Assembly (NCBI RefSeq): GCF_900090305.1
Contig: NZ_LT607751.1
Span: 3,100,001-3,164,000 of the forward strand
Length of the DNA: 64,000 bases
From: Micromonospora siamensis
GTDB lineage: Bacteria; Actinomycetota; Actinomycetes; Mycobacteriales; Micromonosporaceae
Direction: 5' to 3'
The notes beneath the pieces are model-generated. The model worked only from the letters and a program-made list of their open reading frames with translations. It was not told where the DNA came from and did not search any database. The position numbers and the translations under genes were made by a program. Below, in pieces: positions 1 through 8,569 of this stretch; position 1 is the first letter of the stretch, and each line of letters opens with the position of its first letter.

Positions 1-1
1 G

Positions 2-715
2 GCGGTGCGCAAGGACGGCACCGTGCCCTACCTGCGGCCGGACGGCAAGACGCAGGTCACCATCGAGTACGACGGCCTGCGGCCGGTGCGGCTCAACACG
101 GTGGTCGTCTCCAGCCAGCACGCCGCGGACATCTCGCTGGACTCGCTGCTCACCCCGGACGTGCGCGAGCACGTCATCGCCCCGGAGCTGGAGGACCTCG
201 GGCTGGACACCGAGGGCTACCGGCTGCTGGTGAACCCGACCGGCCGGTTCGAGATCGGCGGCCCGATGGGCGACGCCGGCCTGACCGGACGCAAGATCAT
301 CGTCGACACGTACGGCGGTTACGCCCGGCACGGCGGCGGCGCGTTCTCCGGCAAGGACCCGTCGAAGGTGGACCGCTCGGCCGCGTACGCCATGCGCTGG
401 GTGGCCAAGAACGTCGTGGCCGCCGGCCTGGCCGAGCGTTGCGAGGCGCAGGTCGCGTACGCGATCGGCAAGGCCCACCCGGTGAGCCTGTTCATCGAGA
501 CGTTCGGCACCGAGACCGTGTCGGTCAGCTCGATCGAGAAGGCCGTCGGTGAGGTCTTCGACCTCCGCCCGGCCGCGATCATCCGGGACCTCAACCTGCT
601 CCGCCCGATCTACCAGCAGACCGCCGCCTACGGCCACTTCGGCCGTGAGCTGCCCGAGCTGACCTGGGAGAGCACCGACCGGGCCGCCGACCTCAAGTCG
701 GCCGCGGGAGCCTGA
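2..715 (+). CDS. metK: S-adenosylmethionine synthetase, C-terminal part (cut by window edge)
   Basis: The enzyme makes S-adenosylmethionine from methionine and ATP in the cytosol. About 237 C-terminal residues are visible; the start lies upstream of the window. The conserved block [20 protein letters not shown], followed by [20 protein letters not shown], is the MetK signature that binds ATP and phosphate, with its glycine-rich loop and the Lys of SGKD intact. The C-terminal [19 protein letters not shown] segment is also typical. The reading frame enters open from the left edge and ends with TGA at 713-715, just before a strong hairpin. The family assignment is certain; only the N-terminal half is missing, because of the window boundary and not because of damage. 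Confidence 0.96.
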   Translation, partial: AVRKDGTVPYLRPDGKTQVTIEYDGLRPVRLNTVVVSSQHAADISLDSLLTPDVREHVIAPELEDLGLDTEGYRLLVNPTGRFEIGGPMGDAGLTGRKIIVDTYGGYARHGGGAFSGKDPSKVDRSAAYAMRWVAKNVVAAGLAERCEAQVAYAIGKAHPVSLFIETFGTETVSVSSIEKAVGEVFDLRPAAIIRDLNLLRPIYQQTAAYGHFGRELPELTWESTDRAADLKSAAGA

Positions 716-730
716 CCGGCACCAGGCGCA

Positions 731-764
731 GCGACCGGCGACCCGCTGACGGGTCGCCGGTCGC
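731..764 (+). terminator. Perfect 15-bp hairpin after metK
   Basis: GCGACCGGCGACCCG at 731-745 is perfectly complementary to 750-764, with a four-base loop CTGA. It starts 15 nt after the metK stop. There is no T-run, as is common for actinomycete terminators. It also lies in the open frame just upstream of the only GTG start seen for priA, so it may separate metK from priA transcription or affect priA expression. Confidence 0.7.
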
Positions 765-774
765 GCGCGTCTGC

Positions 775-2685
775 GTGGACGTGCCCCTGGCCCACCTGGA
801 CCGGCCCTTCGACTACCTGGTCCCCGCCGAGCTGGACGGGACCGCCGTCGCCGGGGTCCGGGTGAAGGTGCGCTTCGCCGGGCAGCTGGTCGACGGCTGG
901 CTGCTGGAGCGGGTCGCCGAGTCCGACCACCCCCGGCTGGCCTACCTGGAGAAGGTGGTCTCACCGGAGCCGGTGCTGGCCCCGGAGATCGCGGCGCTGG
1001 CCCGCGCGGTCGCCGACCGGTACGCCGGCAGCCTCGCCGACGTGCTGCGGCTGGCCGTACCGCCCCGGCACGCCCGGGCCGAGAAGGAGGCCCGCGCCGA
1101 CGCGGACCGGCCCGCCCCGTTCGACGGGCCCGTCGAGCCGCGCGGCTGGCGGGACTATCCGGCGGGGCCGGCGTACCTGCGGGCGCTCACCGAGGGCCGG
1201 GCCCCGCGCGCCGTCTGGTCGGCCCTGGCCGGCGAGGACTGGGCGGCCCGGTACGCCGACGCGGTGGCCGCCACGGTCGCCGGTGGCCGGGGCGCCGTGG
1301 TGGTGGTGGCCGACAACCGCGACCTCGACCGGCTCGACACCGCGCTGACCGCCGTGCTCGGTCCGGGCCGGCACGCCTGCCTCTCGGCGGCCCTCGGTCC
1401 GGCCCGCCGCTACCGGGCCTTCCTCGCCGCCCGCCGCGGCGACGTGTCCGTGGTGATCGGCACCCGGGCGGCGATGTTCGCGCCGGTGGACCGGCTCGGC
1501 CTGGTGGCCGTCTGGGACGACGGCGACGACCTGCACGCCGAGCCGCGCGCCCCCTATCCGCACGCCCGGGAGGTGCTGCTCACCCGGGCCCAGCTCGCCT
1601 CCGCCGGCGCCCTGGTCGGCGGGTACGCCCGCACCGCCGAGGCGCAACTGCTGGTGGAGACCGGCTGGGCCCGGGAGGTGGTCGCCGACCGGTCGACCGT
1701 GCGGGCGCGTACCCCGGCCATCGCACCGACCGGCGACGACCCGCAGCTGGCCCGCGACCCGGGCGCGGCGACCGCCCGGCTGCCCAGCCTGGCCTGGACC
1801 GCGGCCCGGGACACCCTGCGCGCGGACGCCCCGGTGCTGGTCCAGGTGCCGCGCCGCGGCTACCTGCCCTCGGTCTCCTGCGCCGACTGCCGTACCCCGG
1901 CCCGCTGCCCGCACTGCGCCGGCCCGCTCGCCCTGCGCTCGCACGACGCCCCGCCGGCCTGCCGCTGGTGCGGCCGGGTCGCCGCCGCCTACGCCTGCCC
2001 GGAGTGCGGCGGCCGGCGGCTGCGCGCGTCGGTCACCGGCGCCCGGCGCACCGCCGAGGAGCTGGGCCGGGCGTTCCCCGGCGTGCCGGTGCGCACGTCG
2101 GGACGGGAGGAGGTGCTGGCCACCGTGCCGGGCGGCGCCGGGCTGGTGATCGCCACCCCGGGCGCGGAGCCGGTGGCCGAGGGCGGGTACGGCGCGGTGC
2201 TGCTGCTCGACTCGTGGGCCCTGCTCACCCGGGCCGACCTGCGGGCCGGCGAGGAGGCGCTGCGGCGCTGGCTGGCCGCCGCGGCGCTGGCCCGACCCGC
2301 CCCGGCGGGTGGCCGGGTGGTGGTGGTCGCCGACGGGGCGCTCGCCCCGGTGCAGGCGCTGCTGCGCTGGGACGCGCCCTGGTTCGCGGCCCGGGAGCTG
2401 GCCGAACGGCGTGAGTTGGGCTTCCCCCCGGCGGTGCGGATGGCCAGCGTCACCGGGGTCGCCGAGGCGGTGGCCGACCTGCTCGCCGGAGCGCCGCTGC
2501 CCGAGGAGGCGGAACTGCTCGGCCCGGTGCCGGCCGACGACGACCGGGAACGCATGCTGGTGCGGGTGCCGCGGGCCCGGGCCGCCGCGCTGGCCGAGGC
2601 GCTGCACACGGCGGCCGGCCGGCGCAGCTCCCGCAAGGCCGCCGAACCGGTCCGCCTCCAGGTCGACCCGCTCAGCCTCTTCTGA
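775..2685 (+). CDS. priA: PriA-like primosomal protein N', helicase motifs degenerate
   Basis: In most bacteria PriA reloads the replicative helicase at stalled forks. The 636-residue product keeps the N-terminal DNA-binding start (PLAHLDRPFDYLVP) and the zinc-binding region with eight cysteines arranged CADC, CPHC, CRWC and CPEC. No Walker A GxGKT loop is visible where the helicase domain should begin, and the DEEH box is replaced by WDDGDD. This ATPase loss is a known feature of actinobacterial PriA, annotated as probable replication restart protein. The GTG at 775 is the only ATG, GTG or TTG codon I find in this frame between the upstream stop at 646 and the conserved region. No clear ribosome binding site precedes it, so the exact start is uncertain. 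Confidence 0.88.
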   Translation: MDVPLAHLDRPFDYLVPAELDGTAVAGVRVKVRFAGQLVDGWLLERVAESDHPRLAYLEKVVSPEPVLAPEIAALARAVADRYAGSLADVLRLAVPPRHARAEKEARADADRPAPFDGPVEPRGWRDYPAGPAYLRALTEGRAPRAVWSALAGEDWAARYADAVAATVAGGRGAVVVVADNRDLDRLDTALTAVLGPGRHACLSAALGPARRYRAFLAARRGDVSVVIGTRAAMFAPVDRLGLVAVWDDGDDLHAEPRAPYPHAREVLLTRAQLASAGALVGGYARTAEAQLLVETGWAREVVADRSTVRARTPAIAPTGDDPQLARDPGAATARLPSLAWTAARDTLRADAPVLVQVPRRGYLPSVSCADCRTPARCPHCAGPLALRSHDAPPACRWCGRVAAAYACPECGGRRLRASVTGARRTAEELGRAFPGVPVRTSGREEVLATVPGGAGLVIATPGAEPVAEGGYGAVLLLDSWALLTRADLRAGEEALRRWLAAAALARPAPAGGRVVVVADGALAPVQALLRWDAPWFAARELAERRELGFPPAVRMASVTGVAEAVADLLAGAPLPEEAELLGPVPADDDRERMLVRVPRARAAALAEALHTAAGRRSSRKAAEPVRLQVDPLSLF

Positions 2686-2898
2686 GCGCCGGCCCGGTCA
2701 CCCAGCGTGATGCCTTTCGGGGCTTCTGCGGAGCTTTGCCCAGGTGACAGGGTCGACGACGGACACCGTGTGCGGCGGGGGTACCGGCCGAAGGTGATAG
2801 CATCGCCCGTCATGCCCGGGCGTGACGAGGGCGCAGGCCCGTCGGTTCGACGCCAAGTCGATGATGTCAGTCAGCCGGTGATCAGGGGTGGACCAGTC

Positions 2899-3879
2899 GT
2901 GACCGTTCGTCAATCGATCGTCTTCAACGGTGACCTCGGCAGCGGGAAGAGCACCGTCTCCGTCGAGATCGCCAAGCGGCTGGGGATGCGCCGGGTCAGC
3001 GTCGGCGACCTCTACCGGCAGATGGCCCAGGAACGGCAGATGACCGCCCTCCAGCTCAACCTGCACGCCGAGCTGGACCAGGCCGTCGACGGCTACGTCG
3101 ACCAGCTCCAGCGGGACATCGCCGCCTCCGGCGAACCGCTGGTGATGGACTCCCGGCTGGCCTGGCACTTCTTCACCGACGCGCTCAAGGTGCACATGAT
3201 CACCGAGCCCGCCGAGGCGGCCCGCCGGGTGCTGCTCGGCCGCTCCGGGCCGGCCGAGAGCTACACCTCCCTGGAGGAGGCGAAGGCCAAGCTCCAGGAG
3301 CGCAGCGAGAGCGAGCGCAACCGGTTCATCGTCCGCTACGGCGTGGACAAGGCCCGGCTGCGCAACTACGACCTGGTCTGCGACAGCACCCGGGCCACAC
3401 CGGAGCAGGTGATCCAGCACGTGGTCGACGCGTACGAGGGCCGGCTCGGTGCGGACGTGCTGCGCGACGCGCCCCCGCTGCTGCTGCTCGACCCGGCCCG
3501 GATCTATCCGACCGAGGACATCACCACGCTGCGCGGGCTCTGGGACTCGGAGTTCGTCGGTGAGGTCGCCGAGGGCGGCGACGAGGCCCTGGAGCCGCTG
3601 CGGATCGGCTACACCGGCGAGTACTTCTTCGTCGTCGACGGCCACCGGCGGCTCAGCGCGGCCCTCCAGAGCGGCTTCCCGCTGGTCCCGGCGCAGCTGG
3701 TGGCCGAGGTGGACGAGCCGGTGGTCGGCGGGATGAGCGCGGTGGAGTACTTCACCGCCCAGGTCCGCCCGGGCATCGTCCACGACTGGGCCGCCGCGCA
3801 CGGCACCGAACTCCCGCTGCCCGCGCACGCCCTGCTCGCCGGGGACGCGGTGCTGGCCGGGGAGCCCGGCGGCGCCTGA
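2899..3879 (+). CDS. Cytidylate-kinase-like P-loop protein fused to a ParB/sulfiredoxin-like domain
   Basis: The product has 326 residues. The N-terminal half (about 1-190) is a nucleotide-kinase fold: P-loop GDLGSGKST at residues 11-19, then GDLYRQMA, VMDSRLAWHFF and an arginine-rich lid region (ERSESERNRF), like CMP kinases. The C-terminal half (about 205-326) has a ParB/sulfiredoxin-like element VVDGHRRLSAAL at 245-256, with the Gly-His-Arg-Arg typical of that fold. The open frame extends upstream to 2707, but the GTG at 2899 is chosen because it follows a GGGGTGG element and begins right before the P-loop strand. It stands alone between priA and a P450. The fused architecture is what I see; the substrate is unknown. 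Confidence 0.72.
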   Translation: MTVRQSIVFNGDLGSGKSTVSVEIAKRLGMRRVSVGDLYRQMAQERQMTALQLNLHAELDQAVDGYVDQLQRDIAASGEPLVMDSRLAWHFFTDALKVHMITEPAEAARRVLLGRSGPAESYTSLEEAKAKLQERSESERNRFIVRYGVDKARLRNYDLVCDSTRATPEQVIQHVVDAYEGRLGADVLRDAPPLLLLDPARIYPTEDITTLRGLWDSEFVGEVAEGGDEALEPLRIGYTGEYFFVVDGHRRLSAALQSGFPLVPAQLVAEVDEPVVGGMSAVEYFTAQVRPGIVHDWAAAHGTELPLPAHALLAGDAVLAGEPGGA

Positions 3880-3963
3880 GCCGTCCCGGCTCGACACGGG
3901 ATCGCCGGATCGGCCGAATCGGAGCATGATGGGGGCTCGGGTCCGATTCCGGGGAGGCCGACC

Positions 3964-5235
3964 GTGGATCCTGCCGACGCCCTCGCAGAGCTGTTGGCGC
4001 CGTCGGGACGGGTGAACCCGTACCCGATCTACGAGCTGTTGCGCGAGCACGGGCCGGTGACCGCCGCCGGGCCGGTCTTCTTCGTCGCCACCGGCTACGC
4101 GGAGGTCGACGCGATCCTGCGGGACCCCCGGTTCGGGGTGCTGGACGACGCCCTGCGCGACCAGTTCCTGCCCGGCTGGCGGGAGAGCCCCGCCGTGCTG
4201 TCCATCTCCCGCTCCATGCTGCGGACCAACCCGCCGGACCACAGCCGGATGCGGCGGTTGGCCGCGGGCGCGTTCACGCCACGGCGCATCGCCGCGATGC
4301 GCGACGTGGTGGTCGCCCAGGCCGACGAGCTGATCGACGGGATGCTGGCCCGGGGCCGCGACGGCGACCCGGTCGACTTCATGGACGACTTCGCCTATCC
4401 GCTGCCGGTCGGCGTGATCTGTGCGCTGCTCGGCGTCCCGACGGCGGACCGGGGGCTGTTCCGCCGGTGGGCCGCCGAGCTGACCGGCGTCCTGGAGCCG
4501 GAGATCAGCCCGGCGGAGCTGGCCATGGCCGACCGTGGCGCCAGTGAGCTGCGCGACTACTTCACCGAGCTGGTCGAGGCCCGCCGCCGTACGCCGACCG
4601 ACGACCTGACCAGCGCGCTGGTGCAGGCGCACGACACCGACGGCGCCCGGCTCTCCGGCGACGAGCTGCTGGCCAACCTGGTCGTGCTGCTGGTGGCCGG
4701 CTTCGAGACCACCACCAACCTGCTCGGCAACGGCCTGGTGGTGCTGCTCGACCACCCGCGGGAGGCGGCGGCACTGCGCGAGCACCCGGAGTTCGCCCCG
4801 GGCTACGTCGACGAGCTGCTGCGCTACGACTCACCCGTCCAGCTGACCTCGCGGGTGAGCACCGCGCCGAGCCGGCACGGCGGGGTCGACCTGCCGGCCG
4901 GCAGCTGGCTCATGCTCAGCCTCGGCGCCGCCAACCGTGATCCCGGTCGCTATCCCGAGCCGGAGCGGTTCGACCCGGGGCGTACCCAGGTCCACCCGCT
5001 CTCCTTCGGCGCCGGCCCGCACTACTGCATCGGTGCGGGACTGGCCCGGCTGGAGGCGCAGGTGGCCTTCCCGCTGCTGCTGCGCCGGCTGCCCGGCCTG
5101 GCCCTGGCCGGCGACCCGGAACGCCGGGTCCGGCTCACCCTGCGCGGGTACGCCACCCTGCCGGTCACCGTGGGCGCTGCGACCCCCGGCCCCGATCGCG
5201 GTACGCCGGCCGGGGCGGTCCGGGCGACTCCGTAG
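3964..5235 (+). CDS. Cytochrome P450 monooxygenase
   Basis: A soluble bacterial class I P450 of 423 residues, predicted to hydroxylate or otherwise oxidise a small molecule using electrons from a ferredoxin. All hallmark motifs are present: the I-helix AGFETTTN at residues 245-252 (Glu in place of the commoner Asp), the K-helix ExxR at Glu284-Arg287 (ELLR), and the haem-binding FGAGPHYCIG with axial Cys355. The GTG start at 3964 is preceded by GGGGAGG. No ferredoxin, reductase or biosynthetic cluster adjoins it, so the substrate cannot be inferred. Its TAG stop at 5233-5235 overlaps a -10-like TAGACT of the next operon. Confidence 0.93.
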   Translation: MDPADALAELLAPSGRVNPYPIYELLREHGPVTAAGPVFFVATGYAEVDAILRDPRFGVLDDALRDQFLPGWRESPAVLSISRSMLRTNPPDHSRMRRLAAGAFTPRRIAAMRDVVVAQADELIDGMLARGRDGDPVDFMDDFAYPLPVGVICALLGVPTADRGLFRRWAAELTGVLEPEISPAELAMADRGASELRDYFTELVEARRRTPTDDLTSALVQAHDTDGARLSGDELLANLVVLLVAGFETTTNLLGNGLVVLLDHPREAAALREHPEFAPGYVDELLRYDSPVQLTSRVSTAPSRHGGVDLPAGSWLMLSLGAANRDPGRYPEPERFDPGRTQVHPLSFGAGPHYCIGAGLARLEAQVAFPLLLRRLPGLALAGDPERRVRLTLRGYATLPVTVGAATPGPDRGTPAGAVRATP

Positions 5236-5238
5236 ACT
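5233..5238 (+). promoter_or_regulatory. -10 element of the def-fmt-rsmB operon
   Basis: TAGACT begins with the P450 stop codon and lies 38 nt before the def GTG. A ribosome binding site GAAGGAG follows at 5261-5267. No good -35 box is visible at the usual distance, so this is a -10-only call. Confidence 0.45.
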
Positions 5239-5276
5239 GGTACGGCACCGTCCGTCCACCGAAGGAGTCTGCCCGC

Positions 5277-5837
5277 GTGACCGTCCAGCCCATCCGTCTG
5301 TTCGGCGACCCGGTGCTGCGCACGCCGGCCGACCCCGTGGTCGACTTCGACGTGGAGCTGCGCAAGCTCGTCGCCGACCTCACCGACACGATGCGCGAGC
5401 AGAACGGCGCCGGCCTGGCCGCGCCGCAGCTCGGCGTGGGCCTGCGGGTGTTCACCTTCGACGTCGACGACGTGCTCGGCCACCTGGTCAACCCGGTGCT
5501 CGAGTTCCCCGATGAGGAGGAGCAGGACGGCCCGGAGGGCTGCCTCTCCATTCCCGGGCTCTACTTCGACACCAAGCGCCGGCGAAACGTCATCGCCAAG
5601 GGCTTCAACGGCTACGGCGACCCGCTGCAGATCGTCGGCACCGGCCTGATGGCCCGCTGCGTGCAGCACGAGACCGACCACCTCGACGGGGTGCTCTTCC
5701 TCGACCGGCTGGATCCGGCCGGCCGCAAGGCCGCCATGAAGGCGATCCGCCAGGCCGAGTGGTACGACGAGGCCGCCCCGCCCACGGTCAAGCTGAACCC
5801 GCACGCCGCCGGCAGCCCGTTCGGGCTGGGGCGGTGA
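5277..5837 (+). CDS. def: Peptide deformylase
   Basis: A metalloenzyme that removes the formyl group from the initiator methionine of new proteins. The 186-residue product has all three metal-site motifs: [11 protein letters not shown] from Gly44, EGCLS with the metal ligand Cys89, and QHETDHLDG with ligands His131 and His135 and catalytic Glu132. The GTG at 5277 is supported by GAAGGAG nine bases upstream. It is followed after four bases by fmt, the enzyme that adds the formyl group, so the two opposing steps of N-formylation are encoded together with rsmB. Confidence 0.96.
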   Translation: MTVQPIRLFGDPVLRTPADPVVDFDVELRKLVADLTDTMREQNGAGLAAPQLGVGLRVFTFDVDDVLGHLVNPVLEFPDEEEQDGPEGCLSIPGLYFDTKRRRNVIAKGFNGYGDPLQIVGTGLMARCVQHETDHLDGVLFLDRLDPAGRKAAMKAIRQAEWYDEAAPPTVKLNPHAAGSPFGLGR

Positions 5838-5841
5838 CCCG

Positions 5842-6768
5842 GTGCGCCTGATCTTCGCCGGTACGCCGGCCGTCGCCCTGCCCGCCCTGGAGGCCGTCGC
5901 CGCCTCCGGCCACGAGCTGCTGGCCGTGGTCACCCGCCCCGACGCGCCGGCCGGTCGCGGCCGTGGTCTTCACCGCTCGCCCGTCGGCGCCTGGGCCGAC
6001 GAGCGCGGCATCGAGGTGCTCACCCCCGCCCGGCCCCGGGAGCCGGAGTTCCTGGACCGGCTGCGTGACCTCGCCCCGGACTGCGTCCCCGTGGTCGCGT
6101 ACGGCGCCCTGGTGCCGCCGGTGGCGCTGGAGATCCCCCGGCACGGCTGGGTGAACCTGCACTTCTCGCTGCTGCCGGCCTGGCGTGGCGCGGCGCCCGT
6201 GCAGCACGCCGTGCTGCACGGCGACGAGCTGACCGGGGCCAGCGTCTTCCAGCTGGAACAGGGACTGGACACCGGTCCCGTCTACGGCACGCTGACCGAC
6301 GAGATCCGCCCCACCGACACCTCCGGCGACCTGTTGGAGCGGTTGGCCCACTCCGGGGCCGGCCTGCTGGTGGCGGTGCTCGACGCGATCGACGCCGGCG
6401 GCGCCCGCGCCGAGCCGCAGCCCGCCGACGGGGTGTCGCTGGCCCCGAAGCTGACCGTCGAGGACGCCCGGGTGCGCTGGACCGACCCCGCCTTCGCGGT
6501 GGACCGGCGGGTCCGCGCCTGCGCCCCGGCGCCCGGGGCGTGGACGACCTTCCGGGACGACCGGGTCAAGCTCGGTCCGGTGCGGCCGGTGCCCGACGGG
6601 CCCGAGCTGAAGCCCGGTGAGCTGCTGGTGGAGAAGTCCCGGGTGCTGGCCGGCACGGCCACCGGTCCGGTGCGGCTCGGCGAGGTGCGGGCGGCCGGCA
6701 AGAAGGCCATGTCCGCCAGCGACTGGGCGCGCGGTGTCCGGGTCACCACCGGCGAGGTGTTCGCGTGA
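5842..6768 (+). CDS. fmt: Methionyl-tRNA formyltransferase
   Basis: Transfers a formyl group from 10-formyltetrahydrofolate to Met-tRNA(fMet) for translation initiation. The 308-residue product has the N-terminal Rossmann start ([17 protein letters not shown]), the folate-site signature [15 protein letters not shown], and [15 protein letters not shown], followed by the C-terminal tRNA-binding beta-barrel. Length is normal. The GTG at 5842 lies four bases after the def stop, and the 3' end overlaps rsmB by four bases, so def, fmt and rsmB should be translated from one message. Confidence 0.96.
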   Translation: MRLIFAGTPAVALPALEAVAASGHELLAVVTRPDAPAGRGRGLHRSPVGAWADERGIEVLTPARPREPEFLDRLRDLAPDCVPVVAYGALVPPVALEIPRHGWVNLHFSLLPAWRGAAPVQHAVLHGDELTGASVFQLEQGLDTGPVYGTLTDEIRPTDTSGDLLERLAHSGAGLLVAVLDAIDAGGARAEPQPADGVSLAPKLTVEDARVRWTDPAFAVDRRVRACAPAPGAWTTFRDDRVKLGPVRPVPDGPELKPGELLVEKSRVLAGTATGPVRLGEVRAAGKKAMSASDWARGVRVTTGEVFA

Positions 6769-8336
6769 GCGCGCCGTCCGAGTCTCGGGGCGAGCACTCC
6801 GCCGACCAGGGCCGGTCGGCCGGCGCTCGGGGCGACGGTCCGCGCGACGGCGACCGGGGGCGGTCCTTCGACCGCGGCGACCGGTATCCGCGTGGCGAGC
6901 GCTCCGGCCCCCGCGGTGACCGGCGTGGCGGCGGGCAGTTCGGCGGGGACCGGCGTGGCGGCGGCCGGCCGGCGCGGCCGACCGTGGACCTGCCGAGATA
7001 CGTCGCGTACCAGGCGGTCGCGGCGGTGCACCGCGACGACGCGTACGCCAACCTGGTGCTGCCGGCGATGCTTCGCGAGGAGGGGCTGACCGGCCGGGAC
7101 GCGGCGTTCGCCACCGAGCTGACCTACGGCACGCTGCGGCACACCGGCACCCTGGACGCGATCGTCACCGACGCGGCCGGGCGGGACGTGCAGCGGATCG
7201 ACCCGCCGGTGCGGGACGCGCTGCGGATCGGGGCGTACCAACTCCTGCACACCCGGGTGCCGGCGCACGCGGCGGTCTCCTCCACGGTGGACCTGGTGCG
7301 TCAGGTCGGGCCGGGCGCCACCGGGTTCGCCAACGCCGTCCTGCGGGAGATCACCACCCGGGACCACGACGCCTGGGTGGCCAAGCTCGCCCCGGATTCG
7401 GCGACCGACCCGATCGGGCACCTGGCGCTGGCGTACAGCCACCCGCAGTGGATCGTGCGGGCCTTCTCCGAGGCGCTCGGCGGTGACCTGGCCGAGACCG
7501 AGCGGCTGCTGATCGAGGACAACGAGCGGCCCCCGGTGCACCTGTGCGCCCGGCCGGGGCTGGCCGACCCGGTCGAGCTGGCCGACGAGGTGGGTGGCGC
7601 CCCGGGCGCCTTCTCCCCGTACGCGGTCTATCTCGGCGGCGGCGCCCCGGGTGACCTGCGGGCGATCGTCGAGGGACGCGCGCACGTCCAGGACGAGGGC
7701 TCGCAGCTGGTGGCGAACGCGCTGGCCAACGCCCCGCTGGACGGGCCGGACGGCCGGTGGCTGGACCTGTGCGCCGGCCCCGGCGGCAAGGCCGGACTGT
7801 TGGGTGCCCTGGCCGCGCAGCGCGGCGCCCGGGTGACCGCGGTGGAGGTGGCCGAGCACCGCGCCCGGCTGGTCGAGCAGGCCACCCGTGGGCTGCCGGT
7901 GGCCGTGCTGGCCGCCGACGGCCGCGAGGTCGGGGCGCATCCGAAGCTGCCCGAGGAGCACTTCGACCGGGTGCTGGTCGACGCGCCCTGCACCGGGCTG
8001 GGCTCGCTGCGTCGCCGGCCGGAGTCCCGGTGGCGGCGGCAGCCGTCGGACCTGCCCCCGCTGACCCGCCTGCAACGCGAGCTGCTGGGTGCGGCGCTGC
8101 GAGCGGTCCGACCGGGCGGCCTGGTGGCGTACGTGACCTGCTCCCCGCACACGGTCGAGACGCACGTGACGGTGACCGAGGCGGCCCGCCGCTCCGGGGT
8201 TCCGGCCGACTTCGTCGACGCCCGCCCGCTGCTGCCGGCCGGCATGCCGGGGCTCGGTGACGGGCCGTCGGTGCAGCTCTGGCCGCACCGGCACGGCACC
8301 GACGCGATGTTCCTCGCCGTCCTGCGCCGTACCTGA
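6765..8336 (+). CDS. rsmB: 16S rRNA m5C967 methyltransferase (RsmB/Sun)
   Basis: Methylates C967 of 16S rRNA using S-adenosylmethionine. The 523-residue product begins with a hydrophilic Arg/Gly/Asp-rich tail of about 65 residues, probably disordered. An RNA-binding NusB-like domain follows (about 70-200), then the Rossmann methyltransferase domain. The SAM-binding motif [12 protein letters not shown] starts at residue 333. The two cysteines of m5C enzymes are present as Cys409 in DAPCTGLGS and Cys459 in TCSPHT. The GTG start at 6765 overlaps the fmt stop by four bases. A perfect hairpin 9 nt after the stop closes the operon. Confidence 0.93.
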   Translation: MSAPSESRGEHSADQGRSAGARGDGPRDGDRGRSFDRGDRYPRGERSGPRGDRRGGGQFGGDRRGGGRPARPTVDLPRYVAYQAVAAVHRDDAYANLVLPAMLREEGLTGRDAAFATELTYGTLRHTGTLDAIVTDAAGRDVQRIDPPVRDALRIGAYQLLHTRVPAHAAVSSTVDLVRQVGPGATGFANAVLREITTRDHDAWVAKLAPDSATDPIGHLALAYSHPQWIVRAFSEALGGDLAETERLLIEDNERPPVHLCARPGLADPVELADEVGGAPGAFSPYAVYLGGGAPGDLRAIVEGRAHVQDEGSQLVANALANAPLDGPDGRWLDLCAGPGGKAGLLGALAAQRGARVTAVEVAEHRARLVEQATRGLPVAVLAADGREVGAHPKLPEEHFDRVLVDAPCTGLGSLRRRPESRWRRQPSDLPPLTRLQRELLGAALRAVRPGGLVAYVTCSPHTVETHVTVTEAARRSGVPADFVDARPLLPAGMPGLGDGPSVQLWPHRHGTDAMFLAVLRRT

Positions 8337-8345
8337 CCCGGATGT

Positions 8346-8379
8346 CCCGGCCGCGGCAGCTCACCCTGCCGCGGCCGGG
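8346..8379 (+). terminator. Perfect 14-bp hairpin ending def-fmt-rsmB
   Basis: CCCGGCCGCGGCAG at 8346-8359 pairs fully with 8366-8379 around the loop CTCACC. It begins 9 nt after the rsmB stop. There is no U-tract. Confidence 0.75.
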
Positions 8380-8384
8380 CCGTG

Positions 8385-8420
8385 CGTCCGCGTCAACGTC
8401 CGCGTCAACGTCCGCGTCAA
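8385..8420. repeat. Three perfect tandem copies of a 12-bp unit
   Basis: CGTCCGCGTCAA is repeated at 8385-8396, 8397-8408 and 8409-8420 with no mismatch, between the rsmB terminator and a palindromic element. No open frame of note uses it. Confidence 0.9.
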
Positions 8421-8427
8421 GATCGTG

Positions 8428-8486
8428 CTCGATCGTGGAAGTAGGGGCATCGGAGCGAAACCGAGGCCACTACTTCCAGGATCGAG
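8428..8486. repeat. Palindromic intergenic element (20-bp arms, nested inner stem)
   Basis: The arm CTCGATCGTGGAAGTAGGGG (8428-8447) pairs with 8467-8486 at 18 of 20 positions. The 19-base loop can form a further stem (TCGG/CCGA). Size and symmetry resemble REP or MITE-like dispersed palindromes. It lies about 80 nt beyond the 3' end of the lipoprotein gene (minus strand), so it may also act as a terminator for it. Confidence 0.75.
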
Positions 8487-8569
8487 GGTGATCTCGAGGC
8501 AGGGTCGCCGGCGACGGCGCGCACGGCGGGGCATTGGGCGGAACGCGTCGGGCGGGGACGGCCCGCGGG

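Noticed and set aside
2698..4785. Minus-strand open frame of 695 codons opposite the kinase fusion and P450
   Set aside because: Shadow of two genes with clear motifs on the plus strand; composition is Gly/Gln/His-rich.
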